This document shows, in pieces, positions 1 to 7,453 of a stretch of 15,256 nucleotides of DNA. The stretch covers positions 1 to 15,256 of the forward strand of contig JAEOTL010000475.1 of the NCBI GenBank assembly GCA_016839845.1, written 5' to 3'. The stretch's first letter is position 1; each line of letters opens with the position of its first letter. The position numbers and the translations under genes were made by a program. The DNA is from Promethearchaeota archaeon. GTDB lineage: Archaea; Asgardarchaeota; Lokiarchaeia; Sigynarchaeales; SOKP01. The notes under the pieces are model-generated. The model saw only the letters and a program-made list of their open reading frames with translations. It did not search any database and was not told where the DNA came from.

Positions 1-979
1 CTCCATAGACTTCACGTGCTAAATTCCTGAGCCCATCCAAGCCAAAGGGTTCGTTTTCAAGTCTATTTGATTCCCATATCCTTAGATTTTCGAATTCTTT
101 TTGTATTTCCTCAACATATTTTAATTGTGTTGTCCGAATATTGTTACAAAACTCACAATGTATAGAATGCGGTGTAATCATGTTGATATGCACACCTTCT
201 AAGTTAATATATTTTTTAGTTAAATCCCTAGCTCTTTTAATCTCTTCAAAACTTGGTTTCTCTGCAATTGTAACTAATCTTAATGATCCTTTCGTATGAA
301 TTAGTTCTGTAATTCTTTCTCCCCTTTCTTCAAGATCTACAAGCATTTTAAATATTTCCTTTCCTAACTCCTTTCGTTTTTCGTAATCATCAAATGGCTT
401 TATGATATTTCTTAGCACTTTAGAAAAATTCCGCAAAGCTTCCTTTATTGAATTATAAAAATTTAAAGAATATTTTAAAACAACTTTCACTTGGTCCTCA
501 GGGATTTCAAAAAGGGCAACCATATTTCCCGTCGGGGGAAAGTCTGCTATGATAATGTCAAATTGTAATGATTCTTCACTTTCAGCATCTAAAAGTTCCT
601 GAAAAAACATAGCGTTTTTAAGAGCGAGTGGGATAGCATCTGCTGTAAATGTTGTATCCACAAAAGTCTCTAGCTGGGGGATTAATCCCACTATTGGCAT
701 TTCTTTCATTAAAGCTTTCATCTTAGTGATAAGGTTTTTTGTGTACTTTTCAGCATACTCGTTCGCGTCCGGTTCAATTGCCCACAGGTTATTAGTAATT
801 GGCGTCATTTTGTTCCCAATTTCAGAATTAAATAAATCGCTAAGATTATGGGCCATATCAAAGGAAATTAGTAATATTTTTTTTTCTGGGACTAGATCTG
901 ATAAAGTTACAGCTGTGGCTGCACTAATGGTGCTTTTTCCAACACCTCCCTTCCCACCTAAGATGATAATTTTTTCCAT
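1..979 (-). CDS. Get3/ArsA-family P-loop ATPase (3' end cut off by window)
   Basis: Reading leftward from ATG at 979, 326 residues are open to the window edge, close to the family length, so only the C-terminal end is missing. Residues 8-17 form the deviant Walker A motif with two lysines (GGKGGVGKST, K10 and K15). D41-M-A-H44 sits where Get3/ArsA carry the DPAH switch I. D146-F-P-P-T-G corresponds to switch II, usually DTAPTGH. A C275-x-x-C278 pair followed by R, Q, KY matches the zinc-binding CxxC that holds Get3 dimers together. Get3 proteins are cytosolic ATPases that carry tail-anchored membrane proteins; ArsA homologues drive arsenite efflux. The CxxC favours the Get3 side, but substrate is inference. 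The gene is divergent from dnaG across a 257-nt AT-rich spacer. Both switch motifs differ from the usual consensus. Confidence 0.85.
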   Translation of the reverse strand, partial: MEKIIILGGKGGVGKSTISAATAVTLSDLVPEKKILLISFDMAHNLSDLFNSEIGNKMTPITNNLWAIEPDANEYAEKYTKNLITKMKALMKEMPIVGLIPQLETFVDTTFTADAIPLALKNAMFFQELLDAESEESLQFDIIIADFPPTGNMVALFEIPEDQVKVVLKYSLNFYNSIKEALRNFSKVLRNIIKPFDDYEKRKELGKEIFKMLVDLEERGERITELIHTKGSLRLVTIAEKPSFEEIKRARDLTKKYINLEGVHINMITPHSIHCEFCNNIRTTQLKYVEEIQKEFENLRIWESNRLENEPFGLDGLRNLAREVYG

Positions 980-1236
980 TGATTTTTTATCTACAAGCTC
1001 GTATTCTAAATAACGAAAATAAATATGGAATAAAAAACTAATCAAAAATTCCAAAATTGCTAAAAAATAAATTGTTTAATTTATTAAATTAATTATAATC
1101 ATCACAATAATGATGGTTTTAAGTTTAAAATCACAAATAAAAAACAATTATAAACTCAAAATTATCCAAGTTATTATTTAATTCACAAAAAAGAAATAAA
1201 CAATTTGGACGTATAAAAAAAAATATCAAAAAGGAT
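980..1236. promoter_or_regulatory. Divergent AT-rich promoter region between the Get3-like ATPase and dnaG
   Basis: No coding signal was seen in these 257 nt. The stretch is very AT-rich and should hold the promoters of both flanking genes. It contains an AT-only palindrome at 1076-1092 (TTAATTTA-T-TAAATTAA), several TATA-like runs and a short ATCAT/ATGAT inverted repeat near 1097-1113. None can be singled out as the TATA box by eye. Confidence 0.4.
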
Positions 1237-2455
1237 GTGATCAAGATTACTAATCAAGAATTTACAACTAAATATATTATAGAAGTAAAATTCACAATAA
1301 AGGGTGTTGTAGAAAAAAGCGATATAGTTGGCGCCATATTCGGCCAAAGATAAAAAGTTAATGCCGTATCGGCTGTTCGGCTAAACTGAAGGTCTTCTTT
1401 TGGATCTAGATTTAAGAGATCTCCAAAAATCTGGACGTATCGGTCGAATTGAGGTAGAAAATATCTCTAAAGATGGGATTTCAGAAGGAATTATTAAAAT
1501 CCCATCCTCTTTGACCAGAAAGGAGACCGCACTACTGGCGGCAACTATAGAAACTGTATCTAGGGTTGGTCCCTGTGAAGCAGAAATTTCTCTTATCGAT
1601 ATTCGTGATGTTCGCGAAACAAAACGTAAGCAAATAATAGAAAGAGCAGCAGAACTTCTTAAAGAATGGGATCAGAAGTCTTTAGAACAAAGTGAAATAG
1701 AAGAAAAGATAGATACAGATATTAAACTCGGAGAAATTATATCTTGGGGTTCTGATGAACTTCCAGCAGGACCTGAAGTAGAAAGCAACCCCGAGCTTAT
1801 TATTGTGGAAGGAAGAGCCGATGTTTTAAACTTGTTACGAATCGGAATTAAGAACACCGTAGCTGTTCAGGGAACTCAAATACCTAAATCAATTATTGGT
1901 TTAGCAAAGAAAAAAAAAACCGTAACCTGCTTTTTAGATGGGGATCGTGGCGGAACTATTATATTCAACGAATTAATGCAACTCCTTAAAGTTGATTATG
2001 TTGCACGAGCCCCTGATGGGTATGAAGTAGAGGAGTTGACGAGAAAACAGATGATTAAAGCTCTCCAGAACAAGAGATCACCGAAGCAATTAAAAGGTAG
2101 CAAAAATAGTTTTAAAAGTGGTAAAGAACCGACTAAAAAAGAGAATCCATTACAGAAAGTCTTAAAGAAAATTAAGGTAAAAGATGCTAAGGTTATTATC
2201 GAGGCAATAAACAGCATTACCAGTGGTCATGGAATCGGATTGAATAAGAACTGTGAATCTCTTTTTAATATCCCTGTTGGTGAACTTTTTGAAAAGATAA
2301 AAGACTATAAAGAGACTCAGTATTTAATCGTTCATGGGATTTTAACGAAACGACTTCTTTCAATAGCAAAAAGTATGAAAGTAAAATTTATCGCTTGTAA
2401 AAATAAGGAAGAAGAATTAGTTGTTCCTGACCAAATTCACGTGTATTCCTTTTAA
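1237..2455 (+). CDS. dnaG: Archaeal DnaG primase (TOPRIM), interrupted by a 37-nt putative intron
   Basis: Two exons are proposed: 1237-1347 (GTG start, 37 codons) and 1385-2455. Joined, they give 393 residues. Exon 1 ends in the conserved ...VVEKSDIVGAIFGQ and exon 2 continues TEGLLLDLDLRDLQKSG, the family's usual N-terminal block; in the unspliced frame a TAA follows at 1351-1353. The TOPRIM domain has its glutamate at E179 (VEGRADV) and the acidic pair D222-G-D224 (LDGDRGG). A basic linker and a C-terminal domain follow. Archaeal DnaG has a bacterial-type catalytic core and is also found with the exosome as an RNA-binding subunit. A simple reading would start at TTG 1400 and lose the conserved N-terminus. 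The GTG start is the only canonical codon suitably placed, but AAGG lies just 2 nt before it, so it is not certain. The gene converges on secE, 25 nt away. Confidence 0.9.
1348..1384 (+). other. Putative bulge-helix-bulge intron in dnaG mRNA (37 nt)
   Basis: The segment separates CAA (Gln37) from ACT (Thr38) of the conserved FGQTEG motif. Exonic GGCC (1342-1345) pairs with GGCT (1379-1382, one G-U). Each strand then has a bulge AAA (1346-1348 and 1383-1385). Cutting both after the second A yields exactly GGCCAA|ACTGAA and restores the frame. Flanking pairing is weaker: UUC 1339-1341 with GAA 1388-1390 leaves two extra bulge nucleotides, and the inner stem starts with only G-C and A-U, though an internal hairpin GCCG-UAU-CGGC (1363-1373) is perfect. 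The junctions lie in a direct repeat, TTCGGCCAAA (1339-1348) and TTCGGCTAAA (1376-1385). Thirty-seven is not a multiple of three, so an in-frame insertion is excluded. Confidence 0.7.
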
Positions 2456-2480
2456 ATTCCTTAACACCTTGTTACATTAG

Positions 2481-2717
2481 CTATCCAATAGGCACGACAG
2501 AAAAGATCAATTGTATTACATAAGAAAGAGCTCCTAAAATAAGAAGACCTATTCCACATATCTTAAAAACCAGAAAATAGTCTTTACGATTAGGTTTATT
2601 CGCGATTTTCAGGATTCTTTTTGAATTTTGGTAGAAAGTAGTCAACCTCTCATAGATGCTAGGTTTTTGAGTTTGATCAAGTTTAGAATACTTCTCATAT
2701 TTCGGGTAATTAGACAC
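2481..2717 (-). CDS. secE: Protein translocase subunit SecE / Sec61-gamma
   Basis: This 78-residue protein has a charged N-terminal amphipathic part, the segment RILKIANKPNRKDYF typical of archaeal SecE/Sec61-gamma just before the membrane, and one C-terminal transmembrane helix (about residues 52-74, rich in I, L, V, G). It would clamp SecY in the cytoplasmic membrane. The start is GTG at 2717; no in-frame ATG was seen nearby. It lies 61 nt after ftsY on the same strand, so it is probably the last gene of the operon. NusG, which often follows secE, is absent: the convergent dnaG lies there instead. Confidence 0.85.
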   Translation of the reverse strand: MSNYPKYEKYSKLDQTQKPSIYERLTTFYQNSKRILKIANKPNRKDYFLVFKICGIGLLILGALSYVIQLIFSVVPIG

Positions 2718-2778
2718 AACTGAGTTAATTAAGGGAAATATTTTAAGTTAACTGCTACCTTTTCTTGTGATTCAATTA

Positions 2779-3678
2779 TTAGGTGAGATCGAGAATATTT
2801 GTTATAAAGACATCTCTATCGAACGGTTCCAAATCGTCATAACCCTGCCCGGTTCCAACAAATAAAATAGGTTTCTTGGTTTCGTAAGAAATTGACAGAG
2901 CAGCCCCACCCTTTGCATCAGCATCAAGCTTGGTTAAAATATTTGCGTCAATTCCGACCTTCTTCTTAAATTCTTTCGCTTGGTACAATACATCGTTCCC
3001 GGCTAAACTGTCTCCAACAAAGACTACTAGGTCGGGCTGTGAGATCCTTACTATTTTTTGCATCTCTGACATTAGATTATTATCAGTAACTTGCCTCCCC
3101 GCAGTATCTATAAGCACAGTATCAATTTTCTTAGCTGTTGCGTGCTCAATAGTATCGTATGCAACAGAAGCAGGATCTGAGCTATATCTGTGTTTAATAA
3201 CTCGAACCCCCACATTATCCATATGTTTTGTTAATTGCTCTATAGCTCCCGCTCGAAACGTATCTGATGCGGCAGCCACAGAAGAAATATCTTGTTTCTT
3301 GAGAAAATTGGCGAATTTTGCGATAGTTGTGGTTTTACCCGTCCCATTAATCCCAAGAAATACGATTACATAAGGTAAATTTTGCGAGTTTTTTTTTTTA
3401 ATTTGATCAGTAAGATCAATTTCTTCTTCGGGGGTTAAGATTTCTGTAATGATATCTCGAACTATATCAAACATCATCTTTTTAGTGGAACTTGTTCTTG
3501 CAACTTGTTGATCTTTGTAAGCCTCAACAATACTTTTGCATATCTCGTCAGCAGTATCCAAAGCAACATCATTGCTGATTAGAAGGAGTTTTAAATCGCC
3601 TATTGCATTATCGATTTTTTTTTCTGTTAAAGTTTTTTTAACAAAAGTTGTAAACACATTTTTTAATTTTTCTAGCAT
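2779..3678 (-). CDS. ftsY: Signal recognition particle receptor FtsY
   Basis: The 299-residue protein holds the NG domain of SRP GTPases and a short N-terminus, as in archaea. Residues 1-90 form the helical N domain. Then come G1 GINGTGKTTT (109-118), the SDTFRAGAIEQL insertion-box segment (138-149), G3 DTAGR (191-195), G4 TKLD (249-252) and the closing GTGQGYDDLEPF (275-286). It docks the SRP-ribosome complex at the membrane and hydrolyses GTP together with SRP54. GGGAGAA lies a few bases upstream of the ATG as a ribosome binding site. It follows pfdA by 49 nt and precedes secE, so targeting receptor and translocon subunit are likely co-transcribed. Confidence 0.97.
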   Translation of the reverse strand: MLEKLKNVFTTFVKKTLTEKKIDNAIGDLKLLLISNDVALDTADEICKSIVEAYKDQQVARTSSTKKMMFDIVRDIITEILTPEEEIDLTDQIKKKNSQNLPYVIVFLGINGTGKTTTIAKFANFLKKQDISSVAAASDTFRAGAIEQLTKHMDNVGVRVIKHRYSSDPASVAYDTIEHATAKKIDTVLIDTAGRQVTDNNLMSEMQKIVRISQPDLVVFVGDSLAGNDVLYQAKEFKKKVGIDANILTKLDADAKGGAALSISYETKKPILFVGTGQGYDDLEPFDRDVFITNILDLT

Positions 3679-3727
3679 GACGTTCTCCCAAAGAATTAGA
3701 ATTTAACTTAAACTAGCCAATTTTGGT

Positions 3728-4144
3728 CTACTGTTGACCAATTCCTGTTTGAAGGAGTTGAGATGTCTTCTGTAAGTTCATCTCGATATTTTGTAATTGA
3801 GTTCTTACAAATTGAATTTGCTTATCATGTTCCTCAATTCTCTTTTCAAGGATTTCAATTGCCCCATCCAACTCCTTTTCTACTACAACATCTTGAGTTA
3901 TAGCCAATAATACTTTTTCAGGATCTTTTATAGTGGCTCTGATATTTGCTAATCCCCCAACAGGCACTAAAATTTCATCATCCACGTTAACCCCCTCTTT
4001 CAAACTTTCCAACGTATTTTTTGTGTTTACAATGTTTGAACGAGAAACGTTTAAAATTTCCAATTGACCTTGAAACATTTCTTGTTGTTCTCTAAGTATT
4101 CTAAAAATTTGTAGCTGTTCCTGATATTGTCGAGAAGATTCCAA
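3728..4144 (-). CDS. pfdA: Prefoldin subunit alpha
   Basis: The 138-residue product has two long coiled-coil helices (about 5-45 and 88-135, rich in Q, E, L, I) joined by a central beta segment (DDEILVPVGGLANIRATIKDPEKVLLA), the usual alpha-prefoldin pattern including the LVPVG motif. Two alpha and four beta subunits make the jellyfish-shaped cytosolic chaperone that passes unfolded proteins to the thermosome. The start is TTG at 4144: no ATG or GTG lies between the preceding stop and this point in frame, and this N-terminus fits the family. It follows the LX gene by 21 nt. Confidence 0.92.
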   Translation of the reverse strand: MESSRQYQEQLQIFRILREQQEMFQGQLEILNVSRSNIVNTKNTLESLKEGVNVDDEILVPVGGLANIRATIKDPEKVLLAITQDVVVEKELDGAIEILEKRIEEHDKQIQFVRTQLQNIEMNLQKTSQLLQTGIGQQ

Positions 4145-4165
4145 TTCAATCCAATCCTTTATTTT

Positions 4166-4393
4166 TTAATCTGATAATTCCCTAATTAGATAATCTTGAG
4201 ATTCCTCTAAAGTTATTTCTTTTACTTCTTGGATGTTAATTTGACGTCTGAATATTCCAATAGACGTAATTTGGGATAAAACTTTTTCAAGAGCATCCTC
4301 TTCTTTCAATGCACGGACCTCTTTACGGAATAAATACTTCTTATAATACCTTCTGTAATTCCCTATGACTCTATAAATTTTAATCTCTGACAT
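4166..4393 (-). CDS. rpl18a: Large ribosomal subunit protein eL20 (L18a/LX)
   Basis: The 75-residue protein starts MSEIKIYRVIGNYR and contains RKEVRALKEEDALEKVLSQI, the pattern of archaeal LX, the single-domain counterpart of eukaryotic L18a/L20. It binds 23S rRNA. In archaeal genomes it sits between eif6 and pfdA, as here. Starts at ATG 4393, 100 nt after eif6. Confidence 0.9.
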   Translation of the reverse strand: MSEIKIYRVIGNYRRYYKKYLFRKEVRALKEEDALEKVLSQITSIGIFRRQINIQEVKEITLEESQDYLIRELSD

Positions 4394-4493
4394 CGCTTAA
4401 AATATCTAATTATTCAAAACTATTACAAAGGAGTAATATTCAAGAAAATATTAAATTTTGCTTTTTTCGACACCTAAGAAAAGTCTTAGTTGG

Positions 4494-5174
4494 TTAGATT
4501 CTAAGTACAGACGTAAGTCTCTGTAATTCTGGTCCGGTTGAACTAGCACCAAAAATCCCACTAGTATCATTAACGATCGCACCTGAACCTAAATAGGGTA
4601 CTCCTCTGTTAATGGTTGAGACATCCACCTCATCAACTTTTAAAACAGAAGTTATATAGTCTATTTCATCATCAGAGGAAAGAGGATGTACTAAACACCC
4701 ACTATTGTTGGCTAGGGAAATTGAACCTGGAAGATAGTTATCTGCAAATTCATAAACGACAGTCTCAACGTTTAATAAATCTTCTATTTGCTTTTGATTT
4801 TCCTTCAAAAACGAACTGATAATTGCTCCTTTATCATTGCATAGAATTAGATTTCCAAATGCATTATCAATAGATTTAAGGACCCCAACATGAAAAGAAG
4901 AAGAAATCTCTTTTGAGGCGCCCTTTAATCTTTTGAGCTCCTCATCTTGAATAATATCTGGAACAATTATACCATATTTATTAGATACCGTGTACACGCC
5001 CAGTAAATTTGAATTATTTATTGTTAAGGGAATAAGAGGCTCATCAAAAACATTTTTAAACTTTTTTAATAGAGGTTTTAATAAAATAGGGGGATACAAA
5101 ACAAAAGAATTATTTGCAGTAAGATATACTCCAATTAAACTACGACCAAAAACTTGAGATCTTAATACTGTCAT
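4494..5174 (-). CDS. eif6: Translation initiation factor 6 (ribosome anti-association factor)
   Basis: At 226 residues the length is typical. The repeated beta-alpha units of the pentein-like propeller can be followed: IGVYLTANNSFVLYPP, LLGVYTVSNKYGIIVP, GNLILCNDKGAIIS, and GCLVHPLSSDDEIDYI followed by the conserved VDVSTINRGVPYLGSGAIVND block. The protein binds the 60S-like subunit and blocks premature joining of the small subunit during maturation. It belongs to the eS19-FtsY operon, 83 nt after rpl31e and 100 nt before LX, the widest gaps in the operon, so extra promoters there are possible. Confidence 0.96.
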   Translation of the reverse strand: MTVLRSQVFGRSLIGVYLTANNSFVLYPPILLKPLLKKFKNVFDEPLIPLTINNSNLLGVYTVSNKYGIIVPDIIQDEELKRLKGASKEISSSFHVGVLKSIDNAFGNLILCNDKGAIISSFLKENQKQIEDLLNVETVVYEFADNYLPGSISLANNSGCLVHPLSSDDEIDYITSVLKVDEVDVSTINRGVPYLGSGAIVNDTSGIFGASSTGPELQRLTSVLRI

Positions 5175-5257
5175 TTACTAGCTAGGGAATTTTTACGCTT
5201 TCGATTTAATTATTAAAAGAAAAGATCTATGTAAAGAGAACTTATTGGATATAGCAC

Positions 5258-5710
5258 TTACACCAAATAAACTACAACAAGTCCATCAATATTTTTAGTT
5301 GCTCTTACTTTTACTTTTCGTGGGGGTTTCTGAATCCCACGTTTCCAAATGAATTCGTTGACTTCCTGAGATATAACTAATGATTCAGGCTTAAAATGAC
5401 GAATCATGAATTCTCTAAGAAACCGAATTGATTTTTTTGCCCATTTATTACGAGGACCTTTTCTTGCTTTAGCAAGTGGAATTACATAAATCCTTTCATC
5501 GATTATTTCTTCTTTAGGTGCTTCTTCTTCGAGCTCTTCTAGCTCTCCAATTTCTTCCTCAAAAATTTCACTTACTTCTTCTTCTTCTGTGACCTCATCT
5601 AAACTAAATTCTTCTATCTCTTCTATCTCTTCATCAGTTTCTTCCAATTCTGAATCTTCGAGCTCTTCTTCTAAATCATCTAAGTTAATTTCCTTACTTT
5701 TTTTCGCCAT
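5258..5710 (-). CDS. rpl31e: Ribosomal protein eL31 with a long acidic N-terminal extension
   Basis: Residues about 73-150 are a complete eL31: ERIYVIPLAKA, then RNKWAKKSIRFLREFMIRHF, then EVNEFIWKRGIQKPPRKVKV. This matches the whole usual protein of about 80-90 residues. Residues 1-72 are an added tail dominated by Glu and Asp with a few Leu, Ile and Val and almost no basic residues after the first six. ATG 5710 has AGAGAG upstream, and the reading frame is open without a break, so the extension appears translated. eL31 lies near the peptide exit tunnel. An acidic tail there is unusual for an rRNA-binding protein; it could bind a basic partner or contact nascent-chain factors (inference). 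It follows rpl39e by 27 nt; eL39 also lines the exit tunnel. Confidence 0.93.
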   Translation of the reverse strand: MAKKSKEINLDDLEEELEDSELEETDEEIEEIEEFSLDEVTEEEEVSEIFEEEIGELEELEEEAPKEEIIDERIYVIPLAKARKGPRNKWAKKSIRFLREFMIRHFKPESLVISQEVNEFIWKRGIQKPPRKVKVRATKNIDGLVVVYLV

Positions 5711-5737
5711 GATTAGTCATTCTCTCTAAAATTCTAT

Positions 5738-5899
5738 TTAATCTCTCTTTAACCTTGTATTTCTCCAAGTTCTTCTTGAATGTGGACTACTTCTGGTATT
5801 ACCACTGGTTTTCTGAATAACCCAATTGGGTACTGATTTCCCCTGTTTCATCTTTTTTCCTCGTCTTAATTTTGAGGGTAGATCCTTATTTCGTGCCAT
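5738..5899 (-). CDS. rpl39e: Ribosomal protein eL39 (53 residues)
   Basis: This small gene runs from ATG 5899 to TAA 5738. The product starts MARNKDLPSKLRRGKK, carries the family core VPNWVIQKT and ends in a basic tail with HSRRTWRNTRLKR. That is the length and layout of eL39, a tiny basic protein lining the nascent-peptide exit tunnel. It lies 17 nt after pdcd5 and 27 nt before rpl31e, the usual archaeal pairing. Confidence 0.95.
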   Translation of the reverse strand: MARNKDLPSKLRRGKKMKQGKSVPNWVIQKTSGNTRSSPHSRRTWRNTRLKRD

Positions 5900-5916
5900 C
5901 TGCAATTCTCTCTTTT

Positions 5917-6258
5917 TTACTTTCTAATTTTAAATTCTTTTTTCTTCTCTAAATTTGATAACTGTTCTAATAGTTTCTTAAAAGCTTGATCTGGTAAAGG
6001 AGTGGCTCCTTTTAATCGTCCTGCTTGATAAAGTTGAATTAATTGCATTTCTATCTGCTCAGCAAAATGGGGTTTTACTATTCGAATATTTTCTAATCTC
6101 TGTCTTCCTTCTGGTGAGAGAATCTTTCTCATAACTAGATATTTCTTTTCCTCAAAGTCTCTCTGCTGGGCTTCTGCCATTTGTTGTTGTGCTGCCTGTG
6201 CTTTGATTTCCTCTAATTTTCTCCTTCGAATGTCGTCTAATTCATTGTCGTTGCTCAC
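5917..6258 (-). CDS. PDCD5-like DNA-binding protein
   Basis: The 113-residue product matches the PDCD5/TFAR19 family: N-terminal helix ELDDIRRRKLEEIKAQ, a Gln/Ala/Glu-rich helix, then the core RKILSPEGRQRLENIRIVKPHFAEQIEMQLIQLYQAGRL in pieces (residues about 45-85) and a basic C-terminal helix. Archaeal members bind DNA in vitro; the cellular role is unsettled. The start is GTG 6258 with AGGGG upstream, supporting this codon. The gene is second in the operon, 34 nt after rps19e, a position conserved in many archaea. Confidence 0.92.
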   Translation of the reverse strand: MSNDNELDDIRRRKLEEIKAQAAQQQMAEAQQRDFEEKKYLVMRKILSPEGRQRLENIRIVKPHFAEQIEMQLIQLYQAGRLKGATPLPDQAFKKLLEQLSNLEKKKEFKIRK

Positions 6259-6292
6259 AATAAACCCCTATGAACTACTAGTTTTTGATCAA

Positions 6293-6718
6293 TCAATCCT
6301 TACTTCTTAGAATTTCATATGCCGTTCGTTCTAATAAACTTAAACCCTCTGGGGTAACAATTCTTCCTTGTTTTTCCTTTAATACTATTAGGTTTGCTTT
6401 CTCTAGTTGTTGTAATGCAACTCTTATTATTTTTCCGCTTCCTTTTGCTGAATGATGGAGACCCCGTCCTTTTTTATTTTTTCCCCCATAAAATTTTCGC
6501 AGTTTACTTACCCCTATTGGCCCAAATTTTTTTATCTTTCTTAATATTGAAGCACATCGGATATACCAGAAACTTTCTGAATCACTCGGGGCTAATTCTT
6601 TAAAAAATGCTGTCTTCCAAAATTCTAAACCCTCAGGTGGTGAAATTTCGGGAAACTCCCTTAATTTTTCTGCGATTACTTCAATGAATTTTCCTGCTTG
6701 AACGACATATATTGACAT
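6293..6718 (-). CDS. rps19e: Small ribosomal subunit protein eS19
   Basis: The 141-residue protein shows the eS19 pattern: IEVIAEKLREFPEI, then PPEGLEFWKTA, then ESFWYIRCASILRKI, GPIGVSKLRKFYGG and GSGKIIRVALQQLEKANLI with GRIVTPEGLSLLE. It is a winged-helix protein of the 30S head needed for 18S/16S-type maturation. It is the first gene of the minus-strand operon. The symmetric TATA-like element 29 nt before its ATG and the lack of a ribosome binding site suggest a leaderless or nearly leaderless mRNA. Confidence 0.97.
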   Translation of the reverse strand: MSIYVVQAGKFIEVIAEKLREFPEISPPEGLEFWKTAFFKELAPSDSESFWYIRCASILRKIKKFGPIGVSKLRKFYGGKNKKGRGLHHSAKGSGKIIRVALQQLEKANLIVLKEKQGRIVTPEGLSLLERTAYEILRSKD

Positions 6719-6746
6719 GTTAATCTTTAATTCGATATTTCCTTCT

Positions 6747-6756
6747 ATTATATAAT
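6747..6756. promoter_or_regulatory. Palindromic TATA-like element between divergent operons
   Basis: ATTATATAAT is a perfect palindrome inside the 94-nt divergent spacer. On the minus strand it lies 29 nt before the rps19e ATG, the distance expected for a near-leaderless transcript. On the plus strand it lies 57 nt before the ATG of the CRM gene. A second AT-rich run at 6771-6790 could serve that gene instead. Inferred from spacing only. Confidence 0.45.
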
Positions 6757-6812
6757 ACGTTTTTAAAACTAGAATAAATTAAAAATTTTTGTATTTTTTA
6801 CCTTCTAGGACG

Positions 6813-7079
6813 ATGGACTATCAAAAGGAATTTAAAAAAGCACTATTATCGCGCCCTCACTCAATTCTAGGCAAGCGTGGGGTTTCTAACGAGTTTATTA
6901 AGCACATTATGAAGTTATTAAAAAGATATCGAGTGATTAAGATCAAAGCTCTAAAGACAGTTGCTACTAAATCAAATATCAAGGAAATAGCGCAAGAGAT
7001 CGCATCAGCCACAAATTCCATAGTACTTGATGTAAGAGGGAAAATGATCATCCTTTCTCTAAAACCTATCAAAAAGTAA
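6813..7079 (+). CDS. CRM/YhbY-family RNA-binding protein
   Basis: The 88-residue product from ATG 6813 fits the CRM (YhbY) domain: LSRPHSILGKRGVSNEFIKHI, where the GKRG loop matches the family's G(K/R)xG signature, then RYRVIKIKALKT, a helix EIAQEIAS and the last strand IVLDVRGKMIILSLK. Such single-domain proteins bind pre-ribosomal RNA. The frame also reads upstream to TTG 6789, but ATG 6813 has AGGA just ahead and gives the usual N-terminus. It heads a plus-strand operon with rnp4 (29 nt later) and nep1, all RNA-maturation functions. Confidence 0.85.
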   Translation: MDYQKEFKKALLSRPHSILGKRGVSNEFIKHIMKLLKRYRVIKIKALKTVATKSNIKEIAQEIASATNSIVLDVRGKMIILSLKPIKK

Positions 7080-7108
7080 CAAAAAAAAATAGTTTTCTTT
7101 AGATTTAA

Positions 7109-7450
7109 ATGGCTAGAAATAAGAAGAATCAGAAATACTTAATAAAAAAAATAGCTAATACCAGAATGCTTTATCTATTTCAAAAAGCTCATGATATTTT
7201 CCCCGAGGATAAAGGATTAGCGAATAGATATGTGTACTTGGCTAGACGATATGCTCAAAGAGCAAAAGTAACGATTCCAACTAAATGGAAAAAACGGGTA
7301 TGTCATAAATGTAAGCAATTTTTGTATCCCGGCATAAATTATAGAACCAGAATGCATTCAAAAAAAGGAAAGGGCTCCCATATTAGCTTGACTTGCTTTG
7401 AATGTGGGAGAACAACACGATATTACATTAAAATTAAACATGGTGAATAA
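7109..7450 (+). CDS. rnp4: RNase P protein component 4 (Rpp21/Rnp4)
   Basis: The 113-residue protein has two N-terminal helices, with LYLFQKAHDIFPEDKGLANR and YVYLARRYAQRAKV conserved in Rpp21, followed by a zinc ribbon with C65-x-x-C68 and C96-x-x-C99. The RVCHKC and CFECG contexts are typical. With Rpp29 it supports RNase P RNA in 5' maturation of tRNAs. ATG 7109 is preceded by AT-rich sequence without a clear ribosome binding site. The next gene starts 3 nt after its stop. Confidence 0.93.
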   Translation: MARNKKNQKYLIKKIANTRMLYLFQKAHDIFPEDKGLANRYVYLARRYAQRAKVTIPTKWKKRVCHKCKQFLYPGINYRTRMHSKKGKGSHISLTCFECGRTTRYYIKIKHGE

Positions 7451-7453
7451 AAA

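Noticed and set aside
726..1013. Plus-strand open frame of 95 codons
   Set aside because: It is antisense to the N-terminal part of the Get3-like ATPase, which has clear family motifs on the minus strand.
1076..1092. AT palindrome as a specific operator
   Set aside because: It contains only A and T in a very AT-rich spacer, so chance is a sufficient explanation.
1348..1384. Ribosome bypassing instead of an intron in dnaG
   Set aside because: Known bypassing needs matching take-off and landing codons. The codon before the gap is CAA, and the corresponding landing position reads TAA, so no suitable pair is present, while the BHB-like pairing fits the junctions.
2930..3373. Plus-strand open frame of 147 codons
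   Set aside because: It is antisense to the GTPase core of ftsY; the protein has no family features.
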